A model generated the notes under the pieces. The model had not been told where the DNA came from and did not search any database. It saw nothing but the letters and a program-made list of their open reading frames with translations. The position numbers and the translations under genes were made by a program. This document shows positions 1 to 11,700 of a DNA stretch of 64,000 nucleotides, piece after piece (the stretch's first letter is position 1; every line of letters begins with the position of its first letter). Source of the DNA: Neospora caninum Liverpool (Eukaryota; Apicomplexa; Conoidasida; Eucoccidiorida; Sarcocystidae); contig NC_018397.1 of the NCBI RefSeq assembly GCF_000208865.1, positions 2,604,001-2,668,000 of the forward strand, read 5' to 3'.

Positions 1-2114
1 CCCCGTTTCCTTCGAATCACTTTTTCGAGGTCGCCAGAATGGATCGAAAGCCATGCTTTCCGGCCACACTGTCGGTAGCGCTACTCCAGTACACAGTTCG
101 AGGCCCCGTCAAAAGCCCTCAGAACAACGTTCCTCTGTAGTCGACACTCACTCCAGACGGTTCCCATAGGAGAGGTACATCGAACACGAAATTTACCAAG
201 CTCAGGAGTTCGTGCACGTTAGCACAGTCGAAAGCGTGTAAGAACCCTCGGCTACCTGGGCTAACAGCTGGGCTCTGCCACGAACTCGACTGTACATATT
301 TCCTTTTTTTCGGATTCGTGCGCGTGCAGAAAACTGTCTACCTGTGAATAGGGTTCCCCTCTTTTGTTTCGCTGAGTTGTGCTGCATTAGTAAAGAGCCA
401 GGTGGGGAAAAAAGTCGCCAGGAGAGGTCGCTTCTCCGGCATTCGGTGCTCTAAAAGGAAAAAAAAATAACAATTATTCCCTTAGTAGTGGCGAACGAGA
501 CCGAATATTTCTTAAAGACAGTGTTCAAGTCGTTACACCTTTCGTGCGGGTCGGAACATTTAAAAACAAAATTTGGAGTTTTAGGATTTAAATTTTGGGT
601 CTACCACGAGTGAAGTACACAAACAACTAGATACCATTGAAAGGGCTCACACCGATTTCGCTGGCAGTCTCACGCTTCGAGGAACCAGAGGAAAGTGAGA
701 CAGATAGGGTCTTTCTCTTCTTGAAAGACTCTGCTCTTTTTGTGGCACGAAGCATCGCAAACATGGAGGGCACTTACTCTTCAGAGGAGCCAGACCAGCT
801 GTTGGCTTTGTGAGACGGGTACCTCAGCGATATTTGCTAGTCTCAAAGAGGCAAGGATAGATGACAACAATGCCCTTTGTTTCTGAAAATCTTTGCTTTC
901 TTCCTTCAATCGACGGAACGTCGCAGATGACAGCTGATTCGCCTCGCAAAAAACAAAGCAGAATCGGCTGGCGCGGCGTGTGTGTACACTGCGTGCGTCG
1001 AGCAGCCGCGAAGTTTCTGCTGTTATTGCCGAGTGCGTTCTTTCGATTTGGATATCATCTGCGACTTTCCTTTCGTTTTCGCCTTCTGGTTCATCTAGAA
1101 GATCTCCAGAATTCTGGAGGCACACACAATCAACGAAAAAAGGAAGCTAGAAAACACTTGGATCAAGAGCGGGCGCGAGCAGCGCGAGTTTCTGTGCTTG
1201 CTCGCTAGTGCCCTAGCAATTTTCTTCCTCAACCGAGCGGAAGTGAAGTCAGTGCTTTTGCAAACGTGCGCATGCATCTATGTTTTTCGGCGCTGGTCCT
1301 GGGAGATCTACACCTTTTCCCTCTCATGCTTCCCCTTTTTCAAAAGTCTTCTTCGTCGCAAAAATCTTTTACAGACCTGTCTCTCTTGTCGGGGGGCCGC
1401 CTTTTCTGCTGGAGCACACAAGGCTTCTGCATCGGTAATGGCGGCGCTGGGTGACCCACACATACTTACTTTTTTGTATGTAGGGATGTAAATGTAAATA
1501 TCTTCCGGCACACTCTGTACAGTGGAAGAGGATCACTGCGTTTCGTCGTCCTGTTTCGCGTGTGTGTCCCCGTGGTTTCTCTGACCCTTTTCAAAGAGAC
1601 GACAGCGACAAACAACACAAGTCGACCTGTGGAATTCAGGAATGTTCTCCAGGTCCAAACAGACATCCGAAGACAAGACATTAATCGCCCACATATCCAA
1701 TTACCTACACACATAAGTACATTTATGCATGTCTCTATTTACGTCGAAGGACTGGAAGTGGATGCCAGCCAAGGGGCGGAACAAGGTCGCGGAGGCTCGG
1801 CGACAGCAGGTTCCCACCGAGGCGCAGTAGGAAGAGGTCGGTTACGGTCTGCGCAAAAGTGAACGGATTTACTTTGAGTGGCAGAAACAGCGAAGGAACG
1901 AAATAAGATTTCTCGACGCTCAAGACGAGGAACTGGGACGGAGTTCGAGTGGGAAGTTTCCACACAAGCAACATGGTCCCCTAATCAGGTGTACAGACAC
2001 CTGTTTGTCGTCTACGAAGGTGCTGTTCCATCCCTATATATTCACGCACGCAACAATGCATGTGTACACAGCAAATTAATGCAAATAAAGTCAACATTTT
2101 GTGCCAGCCTTGAA
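1..2114. other. Region upstream of the PUB-domain gene, no gene resolved
   Basis: No reading frame here has coding character or usable splice partners. It probably holds the promoter and 5' leader of the PUB-domain gene that starts at 2115. An AT-rich patch lies at about 455-640. A GGTGTACAGACACC word, one of the dispersed palindrome-like motifs of this window, sits at 1988-2003. A non-coding first exon cannot be excluded. Confidence 0.5.
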
Positions 2115-4102
2115 ATGGAAGAGGCACTTCAGGAGGTAGCCCAGTCGCGGCTGCCCAAGGCAGACCAGATCCAGGCACTCAACCTTCTCATCAAAATTGT
2201 GACCAAGTAAGAGAAAGTTCCGTTGTTTTTCTTGTTCGAAGACGCGAAACATGTTTTTTCCTGTCAGATGAACTACCGTCAGTGACCACTGAAAACGAAG
2301 ACCAATGCAGCAGAGCCACATGTTATTTTCGTCTTGAATTTGTCTTCCTTTCACCTTCCTTCGTGGCCGATTTGTCTCTCTTCCTCATCCCCAGTCTTTG
2401 TGTTTCTTTGGAGTGTACGTACCCCCCCCAATCTTTGCAGCGAAACACGCCCCAGCTGTGCTTAGCTAGCTCCCAGTTTGCAGTGCCCCCACGAAGCTTT
2501 GCTTTGCTTGAGGACACCCTTTCAGTCTGTCCTCTCCGCTTTTCTTCTTGCATCCCGAAATGGTGGTTGCAGCCACGCTTTTTCCCCCTTCCGAAGTCCA
2601 TTTTCTCCTCCCTATTAGCTCTTCTACAGTCAGTCTATCTGCTGCGCGTCGCGACAGCCTACACCACCCCTCGTTTTTTCCTTTCTTCTTGCCAAAACAC
2701 ATCAAAGAAAAGAAGTTGTTTCTTTTCCAATGCATGCTTTCCGTCTTCCCTACCGCACGTTTTTGTTTTGTTTCTGTTCTCTGTCTTGGTTTCTCGCGTG
2801 CCGGGCCTATTTTGATTTTCCGCTCTTGCCCGCTGCCCGTGCAAATTTTTTCTTTTATCTCCTCGGAGAGAAAGACGTGCTCTGTCTCTGTCCACCCTTT
2901 GCTTGATCTTGGGCTCTATCCTGCCTTTTGTTTTTCGTTTCTGGAACTGCAGCATCCTTTCGCCGCCGCCCGCGGCGACTCCCGAAGAAGTGGAGCGTTT
3001 CCGCTGTATCAACAGCGGCAGCACGGCACTCCAGCAACGGCTGCTGCGCCACGGTCCGGTTTACGAGAACTTGCTTCTTGCTTTAGGTTTCTATCGGACG
3101 GCTGATCCGCCGCTCTCTTGCCCTTTGACGCAGGCTAACCAGGAGTACTTTTTCCTCCCCGACCATGCAGACGGGGGGCGGCTGCTTGCCGACCTCGAGC
3201 TCCTCAGAGCTACCGTGGCGAGTTTGGAGGCCGAAGGCGGAAACGCCATCGAAAGCTCGCCGACGGCGGAAAGGCTAAATAGCGCGGGGAGCCAGGGGGC
3301 TCAGCGAAAAGTTACCACGTAAGCATGCAGAAAACAGCAAGAGAGACAAGACCCGACGGCGGACAGGAACTGGCAAGAGGGGAACTAGCAAGAGGGAGAG
3401 TGGCGGGAGCAGTCATAAGAAAGACACGCAGAAAAACGCGGAGATGGGAGTGGACGAGCGCTGCAGGAGCTTTAAGGAAACGGACTCTGGGACATACAGG
3501 GTACGTATACGCGAGAGAGGAGGCAGACGTATCACACGTATACGGAGATTGGATGCAAAAGCAGAGAAACAGACAAGCAGAACCAGAAGCGAAAGGAAAT
3601 ATAGAGGGGAGAGGCGTTTTCGTGTCTGTTTTCCATCCCAATTCCGTGCTTCCCCGGTTCTTCACTTGTTGTCTTTGTCAGGACCTCCCGTGCGATCCGC
3701 GACTCGTCGGCCTCGATGCATGCACGCAACCAGGAGGAACTGCGGCGGCTCCGCGAGGAACAGAGACTCCGCTTTGAGCAGAGGAGTGAAAGCGAACCAG
3801 CTGGAGGCATAGCCGGCTGGTTTTCTTCCTCTCTGGCGCCTACCGCTTCGCTTCCTTCTGCGCAGCCTGCTGGGCCAAGTGGATCTTCAGGCGGACATAC
3901 ATCCGGTGCGAGCCGGCGAGACGGGCCGAGCGGCGGAAATGCAGCTTCTCGATTTTTTAAGAGCCTATTTGGCAGCAGAAGCGGCAGCAGAAGTGAGGAG
4001 GGACGCGAACGCGACGGCACGAGCCAGAGAGGAGGGGACTCTCGCGGGCCTCGAATGAAAACAATCAAAGATTTGCCGCCTGCGCCTAGACGGCGAGGCT
4101 GA
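2115..4102 (+). CDS. PUB-domain protein (putative p97/VCP cofactor)
   Basis: Three exons join in frame: 2115-2206, 2953-3318 and 3682-4102, giving 292 residues. The first intron splits an Asn codon (AA|C) and the second a Thr codon (AC|G). Residues 1 to about 95 read as a PUB domain: a helix ending LLIKIVTN, then ILSPPPAATPEEVERFRCIN, a helix with LLRHGPVYENLLLALGF, and a closing strand EYFFLP. PUB domains in the PNGase and UBX families bind the C-terminal tail of the AAA ATPase p97, so a role in ubiquitin-dependent protein extraction is the family-based inference. A helix rich in Arg and Glu follows (NQEELRRLREEQRLRFEQR), then a Ser/Gly/Arg-rich, probably disordered tail. I see no transglutaminase, UBX or kinase domain, so the partner is open. 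The start is the first ATG in frame with the domain; an upstream exon is possible. Confidence 0.8.
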
Positions 4103-5699
4103 GGTTAGCTTGCCTGCTTCTGCCACGAACCACACCCACGACTGAGGGTGAAAGAGCACGCCAAGAGTTGAAGGAATGAACTCTCATCTCTCTCGACTTG
4201 CTTCTGTCACTGAGCTGGCTGTCTCCCGACGACAGCAGAACAAGACAGGAACATGAGGAAAGAAGAGATGCTGATGGTAGAGACCGGAGAAGATCAAGGG
4301 GAAATGAGCCAGCATAAGACAGCTGCGAGAAAGAGGAAGAAGCCAGCGAACAGGAAAGCGCACTTCACACATCTCGAGAGGGAGAACAGACACAAGCTGC
4401 AGAGATCCGTCTATCACTTCATGCCACTTTGGGGTGTATATACACTTCGGCAGCCGGCGGCGCAGCGGAATTTCGACTGTCCGGGTTTCATGTTCTCAGG
4501 TGTTCATACACCTGAGAACATCGGACGCCTCTCGCTCTCTTGTGAAGTCCTGGTTCTGCTGCTTTTTCCATCTTGTGGTGTGCGTAAACCTCATGCCGTT
4601 GCTTCTTCTGTTGTTTCCGTTTCCGCTGTTTTTGCCCGTGGATCGACACTTCCTCTTTCTGTTGGCTCTTCTCTCGCGCGGCGACTTGTCGAGCGAGCTC
4701 AGTGCAGAAGCAGCGCGTCCTGTATTTTTCATAGGGACAGCTTTCAGTTTTTTTGCTCTGCTGCACAGCGCGGGACGAGACTGCGCCAAAGCCTGCCTAC
4801 AGGAGGCGCCTTCTCTGATATGCTGAGCAATTGAGTGAGATATCGCATTTTTTTTGAAACGAAACCCCGTGTATGACTCAAATTAGAGAGTGAGGCGGCA
4901 AGACCGCAGACGAAAGAGAAAAGCTGTACGTTTCGCTCGATTGTGCCTCTCTTCCCGGCAAGTTTATGCTCGAAAGGATCTAAACCCCATTTTGCAATCG
5001 ACTTCCCGCCGTTGTTTTTCTTCTCCGGCGCGCGAAACTCAGTACTTTCCTCAGTCTCTCATTCAAGTGACGGGAAAACACTCCGTCCGGCTGTTTCCTC
5101 AAGCGTACAATATCGATCTCCTCTCCCGTTCTGCTTCTTTTCCTTTGATGCGCCCCTTACTGGGCGAATCCGTGGAGGAGAGCCTATCTGCATGTGCAGA
5201 AATTTAATTTCTGATCCATTCGCCGAAGAACTTCGACAGTGATGCTGCGGGAGTGTACGTACACCTTAGTCTCGACATCGTCCCCTCTCCCTCTCTCATG
5301 TTCCTTCGTTCCGTTCGTTTTCGCGCGCCTGCCGTCCTCAGCAAACATGCCTCACCGTGTCTTCTGTTTCCCCTCTCAGTGTAGGATCCATCTGAGGTTT
5401 TTTTTTTGCGGTGTATCCTCTATCCCGCGAAGTCTGCCGTTTTGCTTCCTGGAGATTGGACTCTCTCTGCCTCCAGATGCAAAGACGCTCTCCAGCTCTC
5501 TTCCAGAAGCAGTTTGCACTCTTCGCGCGTGCAGGCACCCGACAGAGCACAAAGGGATGTACTTACGCCGATGCGTATATCTATATATTTATCTGATATG
5601 CAAGAAATCTTTCGAGAGCACTACTCCATGTTCTGCGCACTTTCAACTGCTCACGTCTTTATGGGAATGTGTACCTATCTCCCTCTATTAATGCATCAC

Positions 5700-5723
5700 A
5701 TATATATATATATATATATATAT
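5700..5723. repeat. (TA)n microsatellite
   Basis: Twelve AT dinucleotides in the gap between the PUB and NELF-C/D genes. Confidence 0.97.
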
Positions 5724-5758
5724 GCAAATATGTCGTTCATTCACTCTAGCCTCCAGAA

Positions 5759-5786
<28 letters not shown>
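5759..5786. repeat. (TA)n microsatellite
   Basis: Fourteen AT dinucleotides, 35 bases after the previous tract. Confidence 0.97.
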
Positions 5787-5791
<5 letters not shown>

Positions 5792-6742
5792 GCATAAATA
5801 TATATGCATAGATACTCCTCTATCCGCACATGAACGTACATATACATGCATGTATATACGAGGATATCTATAAAATTAATGTAGATGCAGGTGCATGGAT
5901 ACTTCCGTGTTCTTTCCCCGTCGAGAGCGACTGCTACTTTCCTTTTTCAGCGGGAAATTTTCAACGAAAGCATGCCTGAGGTGGGCAAACGCATCGACCG
6001 GTGAATCTGTCTTTCTAGCGAATTTTTGGTGAATAATCACGACTTCTGCGAGCCTGCCGCAGCACGCGATGTGTGCCGAGTTTTTTGTTTCTGTGCGCGA
6101 CTTCCGGAAAGAAACTTGACAAAAAGGTTTTTCTGCATTTAGGTTCTCTTGTCTTTCAAAAGAAACATCAGTCCCCTGACTGCCCCGTGGAAAGGAACAC
6201 ACCTCTCTCTTTGTTCTCTTCTGTGAGTTTTTCGCAGCCTCCCTGAGTCTGTTCCACATTTCCTCTCTCTCTCTCTCTTTTCCCTTCTTCCTCTCTGCGG
6301 CTCTCGCGCTTTTCTGCGCTCTTTTTTCACGCCTCGTGTGTCTCGGTGCTTTCTTCCTCGCCACTCGCTCTTCTGAGTTCTTCACTCCTGGGGGGATAAA
6401 GCATCCACGCTCTGCAGTTTGCGAGCAAGCAACTGGCAAAGATGGACCACCTGCAAAAAAAAGCAAAAGAAAGATTTCTTCAGCGCCAATCAGCCCGGCA
6501 AAACACCTCCAATGTGCAGAATCATGCTTGTTGCAGTCTGTCTGTCAATATCTAGTGACTCCCGTTCCCATAGCAGAAACAGAAATGCTTAATCTCTCAC
6601 ATGCACACCCTATACTGGACACTATACTGTACACACACGAACAACCCAAGGACGGACCATCGAGACACAACTCGATGTGCGTGACCGCTGTGCGTGCTCG
6701 TATACGTCTATTTCAACAAATCTTCCCCACTATTGCATGTTA

Positions 6743-7847
6743 CTAGCTACATGTGGTCCGACGGGACGAAAAGACTGTGAATGAAAGTGGCAAGACCGAA
6801 AAAAGGGGTGTTCCTAGAAAGCGCACCTCCGGTGGTGGTTCCCTCGGCGCGTCGCAGAACGAAGAAGATTCTTCGATGAAACGCTCGATGAGCATGCGCA
6901 GCCGTCGGCTGTCGGGTTCCTTCGTAGCTCTCTGTAGCCACTGACCCTCTGAACAAAACGGACATTCACCTTTTTCTTTCCACTGAAAACTCGTCACTGT
7001 CGTCAAAGAACATATGAGTAAAATTCGACGCTCAGAAGAGCAGCAGACCCTCTTTTTACCGAGTCTTACAAACGGCAAAATAACACGGAGAAAAAAAGAT
7101 ACCGGTAACACCCGCACGTGCACGTCATAAAGAAAACAATACACTGATATGTGTAGAGACACCGTGGAGAGGCTGTGCACACAAAAATGTCGATAAACAC
7201 TTGGGCTTAGCGATTTTGCTTTCCGTGTACAGTCGCCAAAATAAAGGTTTCTGTGTAGTTAGCTTCTAGAGAGTTCTTGCGTGGACCGGCGAGAGGCGTG
7301 TTTTGGCCTGGCGCTCTTCTCTCTTTCGTGTTTCTTTTTCCGGCGCTTCTAAACAGCAGACAGGGACGAGACTGCAGTTCCGACACACGTGCGAAGCGTC
7401 TCTTGCCGCAGCCTTTACGAAAAAACTCACGGGTGTGAATTGTTTGAACAAGGAGTTGCAGGACAGGGAGACAGAAGGAGGACGAGAACGGCGGCCCGCA
7501 GTGCCTGAGGAGTTCCGAGAGGAAAAACCGCCAGAGAGAACGGTCGAGCCGCTCGTGCTGCAAAGAAACGCGCCACCGAAAAGGAGCGTTCAAGAGGCAT
7601 CGTAGCAGCTGAGACAAGGAGCGAAAAACACTGCGCATTTGCATAACGGTTCAATTTGTGCCTACGTGTGGGGTCTCTGGCAAGTCCCGCGACTCACAGC
7701 TCCTTCAATCGATCCAGGGAGATCTCAAATAACGGACCGATTCTTTTCAGGAACTTCACCCTGTCTATTCACATGCATATATACACATATATACAGATAT
7801 AGATGTATATTTATACAACTATACCCCGATAGATATAACCGTATACC

Positions 7848-7879
<32 letters not shown>

Positions 7880-8682
7880 CGTAGATAAGTACATCGGTAC
7901 ACAAACGTGTATCTGTTGGAGGGGCGAATGCATTTTCTTGCTGATTCTTGGCGTTCTTTTTTCGGCAAAGAACCTACGAGGCGCCGGAAGAGGGAAAGGA
8001 CAGCAATGACTTCGTTTTCGAATTTGCAGGTGTAGAGCAGGAAACGGACGACAGCGGTGCGTCTCTGAAGAGTAAACAGGAAGAGACAGAAAGGGTGTGT
8101 TTTGCGTCTCTTCGCTCTCCCCTCAGAACCTCTTTTCTCGTTCCATACAAGGCCGCTGTGCCTCACCTCCATGTGCTGCTCAGCGAGCGCGAGAGACTTC
8201 TGTTCCTGCCGTGCACCAGCGATCAACGCGCGGCTGCAAGGAAAAGAGGGAAAGACAGAAAGGGAGATAAAGAAAGCGAGACAAAGAGGCAAAGAAAGAG
8301 GGAGAAAGAGAGGGAGAGAAAAGAGAGAAAGGAAGGAAAAGTAGAAAGCAGGGAGGAGAAAGAGAGACAATGAGCAAGAGAGTGAGAAAAAGAAAAAGAT
8401 TTAGAGAGAACGAGAGAACACGAGCGAAATACTACATCCCAAGACGCGGGAGAACGTGTCGCGCATGCGCGCCGGAAGCGTTTTTCCTCGACGGAGATGA
8501 ATTTCCATCTTCGGGAAACCGACCTCTCTGAAACCGAAACGGAACAGCATCTTGTCTCTCTTCCACCCTTGCTACCCTATGCTTTTACATGCAAATGCAT
8601 ACAATATCCCGCTACTCCCATTTCTACATCCAAGCACAAATAAGTATATACTGAAATAGATATATACACAACTACATACACA

Positions 8683-8716
<34 letters not shown>

Positions 8717-11700
8717 TGTGTATACATATGTAGGTTAGAGGTTCCAGCGGGAGAGCGCTGGGCGTGCCGAAAAGTCGCGAGAGGAAAAAGGTCGTCTCTG
8801 AGTTAAATTTTCCACGGGGATGTCATGCATCGGCCCTCAAGATTTCGCTTCGCACATGCACCTGTACTGTATACCTCTCCCGCCGAAACCCTCGTCCACC
8901 GTTTACACCAGCCTGCGTGTACGTATACATACGTGTCTCCATATCTGCTGCGGAGAGTGTACGGGGAGCTCTTTCAGTTTTTTTCCCTAAAATGCTGTGT
9001 AGTCGTTTTTACCCTAGGAGGTCGATGGTGGGGATGCGTTTCACGGCATGCCTGTCGACGACGACTTTGAGGAGAAGGAGGAGTCCGTCAGAGACGAGGA
9101 GCAGAGGATCAGCTACGTTTTGCCGCGTCTCTTCCGCGTGTTCTGCCTCCTCGAAGACGAACGCGTCGCGCCGTTCGAGGTCGCCCGCCCGCGGCGTGCG
9201 TCGATCTGCGAGGGCGAGGCCGTCGGAAGCAAAGGGCGAGAGGCGCGAGACGGAGAAGGGAGACAGGAGACAGGGGTTCCCCAGCGCGCTCGCGGCCTGG
9301 CCCGGAAAAAGCGAGAGGTTGAGGAACTTGAGAACTGCCGACGCGGCGAGGTTCGTGCTGACCAACGACAAAAAACGGAAAACCTTGAAGTCGAAGGAAA
9401 CCTTCGGATCCCTACAAATGCGGTAGATCTGCAGAGAGAAATCGGAGAGGAAAAGGATGAAAAGAAAGAGTTGAAATCTCCACAAAAACGCCTGCCGTGT
9501 GTCAGTTTTTTGCCTCTGGACTTCAACGGTTCCCTCGCGTCTCCTCTGACCTGGACGAGTTCGTTGCGGGCGATGGATTTGTAGCGTTCGACACTCGATC
9601 GAAATTCTTCGAATTTCGCCTGAATCAACTCGGCAGAGAGAAGACTCAAGTGCCTGCCTCTTCCCAGCTTGCTGCGGGTGTGAACGTTTCTGTAAATTTT
9701 GCTTGTCACCGTGCTCTTGATTTCACTGCCCGAGTCGACGGTCTCCGCCCACGTGCATCCGTCGCCTTTGCCGGCTCCGACGCCCAGACCGCCCTGTCCA
9801 GCTGTCTCTTCGCGGCGCCTCTTTCGTACCGAGACGCGCGAGCTCGCGTCGGCCGTCAGCGCCTTCTTCACCGCGGAGGACGCGCGAGAGACTCTGCTGC
9901 ATGCGCTGCCTTTCTTGGGCCTCACCCCTTTTGGAGACGCAGCAGACGCAGTCGGCGGACTAGCCTCTGGGCCCGACTCGCCAGATCCCCTCTCGGCTGG
10001 TCCGTCTCCGCCTCTCGCTTCACCTCGCGCAGGAACGGAAGAAGGAGAGGAAGGCTCAGAAGACGAAGCAGAGGAAGAGGAAGAAGACGAAGAAGAGGAA
10101 AGAGGGAAAGGAGATGTGTGTCGAGGATCGTGAGAAAACTGTTTCGCTGAGAGATGTCCGGGGGCGGGAGGCGCCACAGAGACAGCAGTCGGGTGCGAAA
10201 GCGCATCTAAAGTTCCTGCCGGCGACTCTGTGGGGAGAGACACGTTCGTGTCACTCCGTTCTCGCCCTACCCCGCCGCGTGCGGTCTGGCCAGCTGCCCG
10301 TTCTTCTCGGTCTCTCTCTCGCTCCCTCGCAGGAGAGAGAGACACTGTCGAAGAAGAAAGAGAAGAAGGACGCGAAGAAAGAGACGAAGAAGAGGGGTGC
10401 GGAGGCGAGAGGGAAGAGCCGCCAACGCTGCTGGCAAGGCTGCTGCCGGTCGAGTCGCTGCTCTCACTCTCATTGTCATCTGAAAAGAAACAGACGGTAA
10501 TTTTTGCCCAGAAGCAGAGATTCATCGACGGAGACGCAGAAAGAGAGAGAAAGAGGAAGAGAGAGAAAGAGCAAAAAGACAAACGGGAGACAAAACACTT
10601 GGGCGTGTTTGTGCGCTGTTCACCGAAGCACGTACCACTGGATTCCTCTGAGGGTGTGTTTCTTTGGGAAGAGACACTTGCGAGGAAGTCTTTTCCGGCG
10701 CCTTTCCCTCGCCCTCGAGCAAAGTGCTGCACATCTTTTCCTCTGCCCCGGTCGGGAGCGTGTGGAAATCCCTGGAAAGGCTGTGTTTGCGTCGCCTGGA
10801 AAAAAGGCGAGAGCAGAGGCGGCGACGAGTGAGGCTCCGGCGTCCTGTGCGCCAGGGTTGGCGCACAAAGCTCCTCGACATTCCGGTGTCGATACAGCGC
10901 AGCCGGGGTGCGGAACGACGTCCCTGCGCGAATAACAGAAAAGCAAACCCGTTCTTCCCTCGACGGCTCGGCAGTCTCCGCGAGTGTCTCGTTGCACAAG
11001 CAACCTTCGAAGGAGACAGGCGAAAACAAGAGGCGCCTGCGCTGTCAGTCCCACGTAAGGAACCCGCTTGAGCATTTCCCCCCACAGTGAGAGGGAACAG
11101 AAAAACGGCAGAGACCCCGCCCCAACGCTTACCTGGTGGATGGTGCTCTGGTTCTTCAAAGAGATCTTCCATGCCCCACCGCGCTGAGGCTTCCTGTCGT
11201 TCTTCCCTTTCTGGTTTCTGCACGCTCTCGATCGGCCCACGCTCTGCAGGCAAGGAATGCTCTCCCTGCGCCTCCGCCTGCCGCTTCTTTCTGAGTTTTT
11301 CTCGCGGAGACGCCCATCCTGCCTCGCCGAGCTGCCGACCAGGCGCCGACACGCCAGCTGTACGTACACCCCAGAGCAGCTCGTCACTGGGGGCTGCGGG
11401 CCCCGCCTGATGGGACGGAGAAAACGACTCGACTTCGGATTGGCTTTCCACGCGAAGATGCTGAAGCGCCGCAACACAGAGAAGAAAGGCAAAGACAAAA
11501 TTAACGTGAGAGAAGAAAGGCAAGAGACAAAATTTGACGTGAGAGAAGGGAGGCAAAAGAGGAAAGATTTTCGCGGGAGAAAAGGGCAAAAAAGCGAGAC
11601 AGCGTCCCACGCCTCACGGCGCTCCCACGACGGGCACGTTGAAGTCGCCGTTGATACCTACACGAGAACTGGACTGGCATGAGAATTTTAGGTTTTCCAT

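Larger units (their letters stand above)
4103..6742. other. Intergenic region between convergent 3' ends
   Basis: This lies between the stop of the PUB gene (+) and the stop of the NELF-C/D gene (-). It holds the 3' untranslated regions of both, two (TA)n tracts (5700-5723, 5759-5786) and the inverted words GTGTTCATACACC near 4500 and GTGTACGTACACC at 5252-5266. The longest frames (4253-4834 +, 5876-6466 -) are polypurine or polypyrimidine shadows without domain or splice support. Confidence 0.55.

Noticed and set aside
7431..7644. A separate small gene with a mitochondrial-like N-terminus (MRSVFRSLSQLLRCLL)
   Set aside because: The second half of this frame and the next exon match the C-terminus of TH1 proteins and join in frame to the NELF-C/D exons, so they are its last exons.
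8225..8400. Polypurine GAGA-type tract as a repeat element or regulatory site
   Set aside because: It is the polypyrimidine-rich intron (minus strand) in front of the acceptor at 8234; similar tracts occur in other introns.
9048..10150. Long plus-strand frames at 9-10 kb, and similarly at 13.1-14.8 kb
   Set aside because: They are antisense shadows of the Ser/Glu/Arg-rich NELF-C/D exons.
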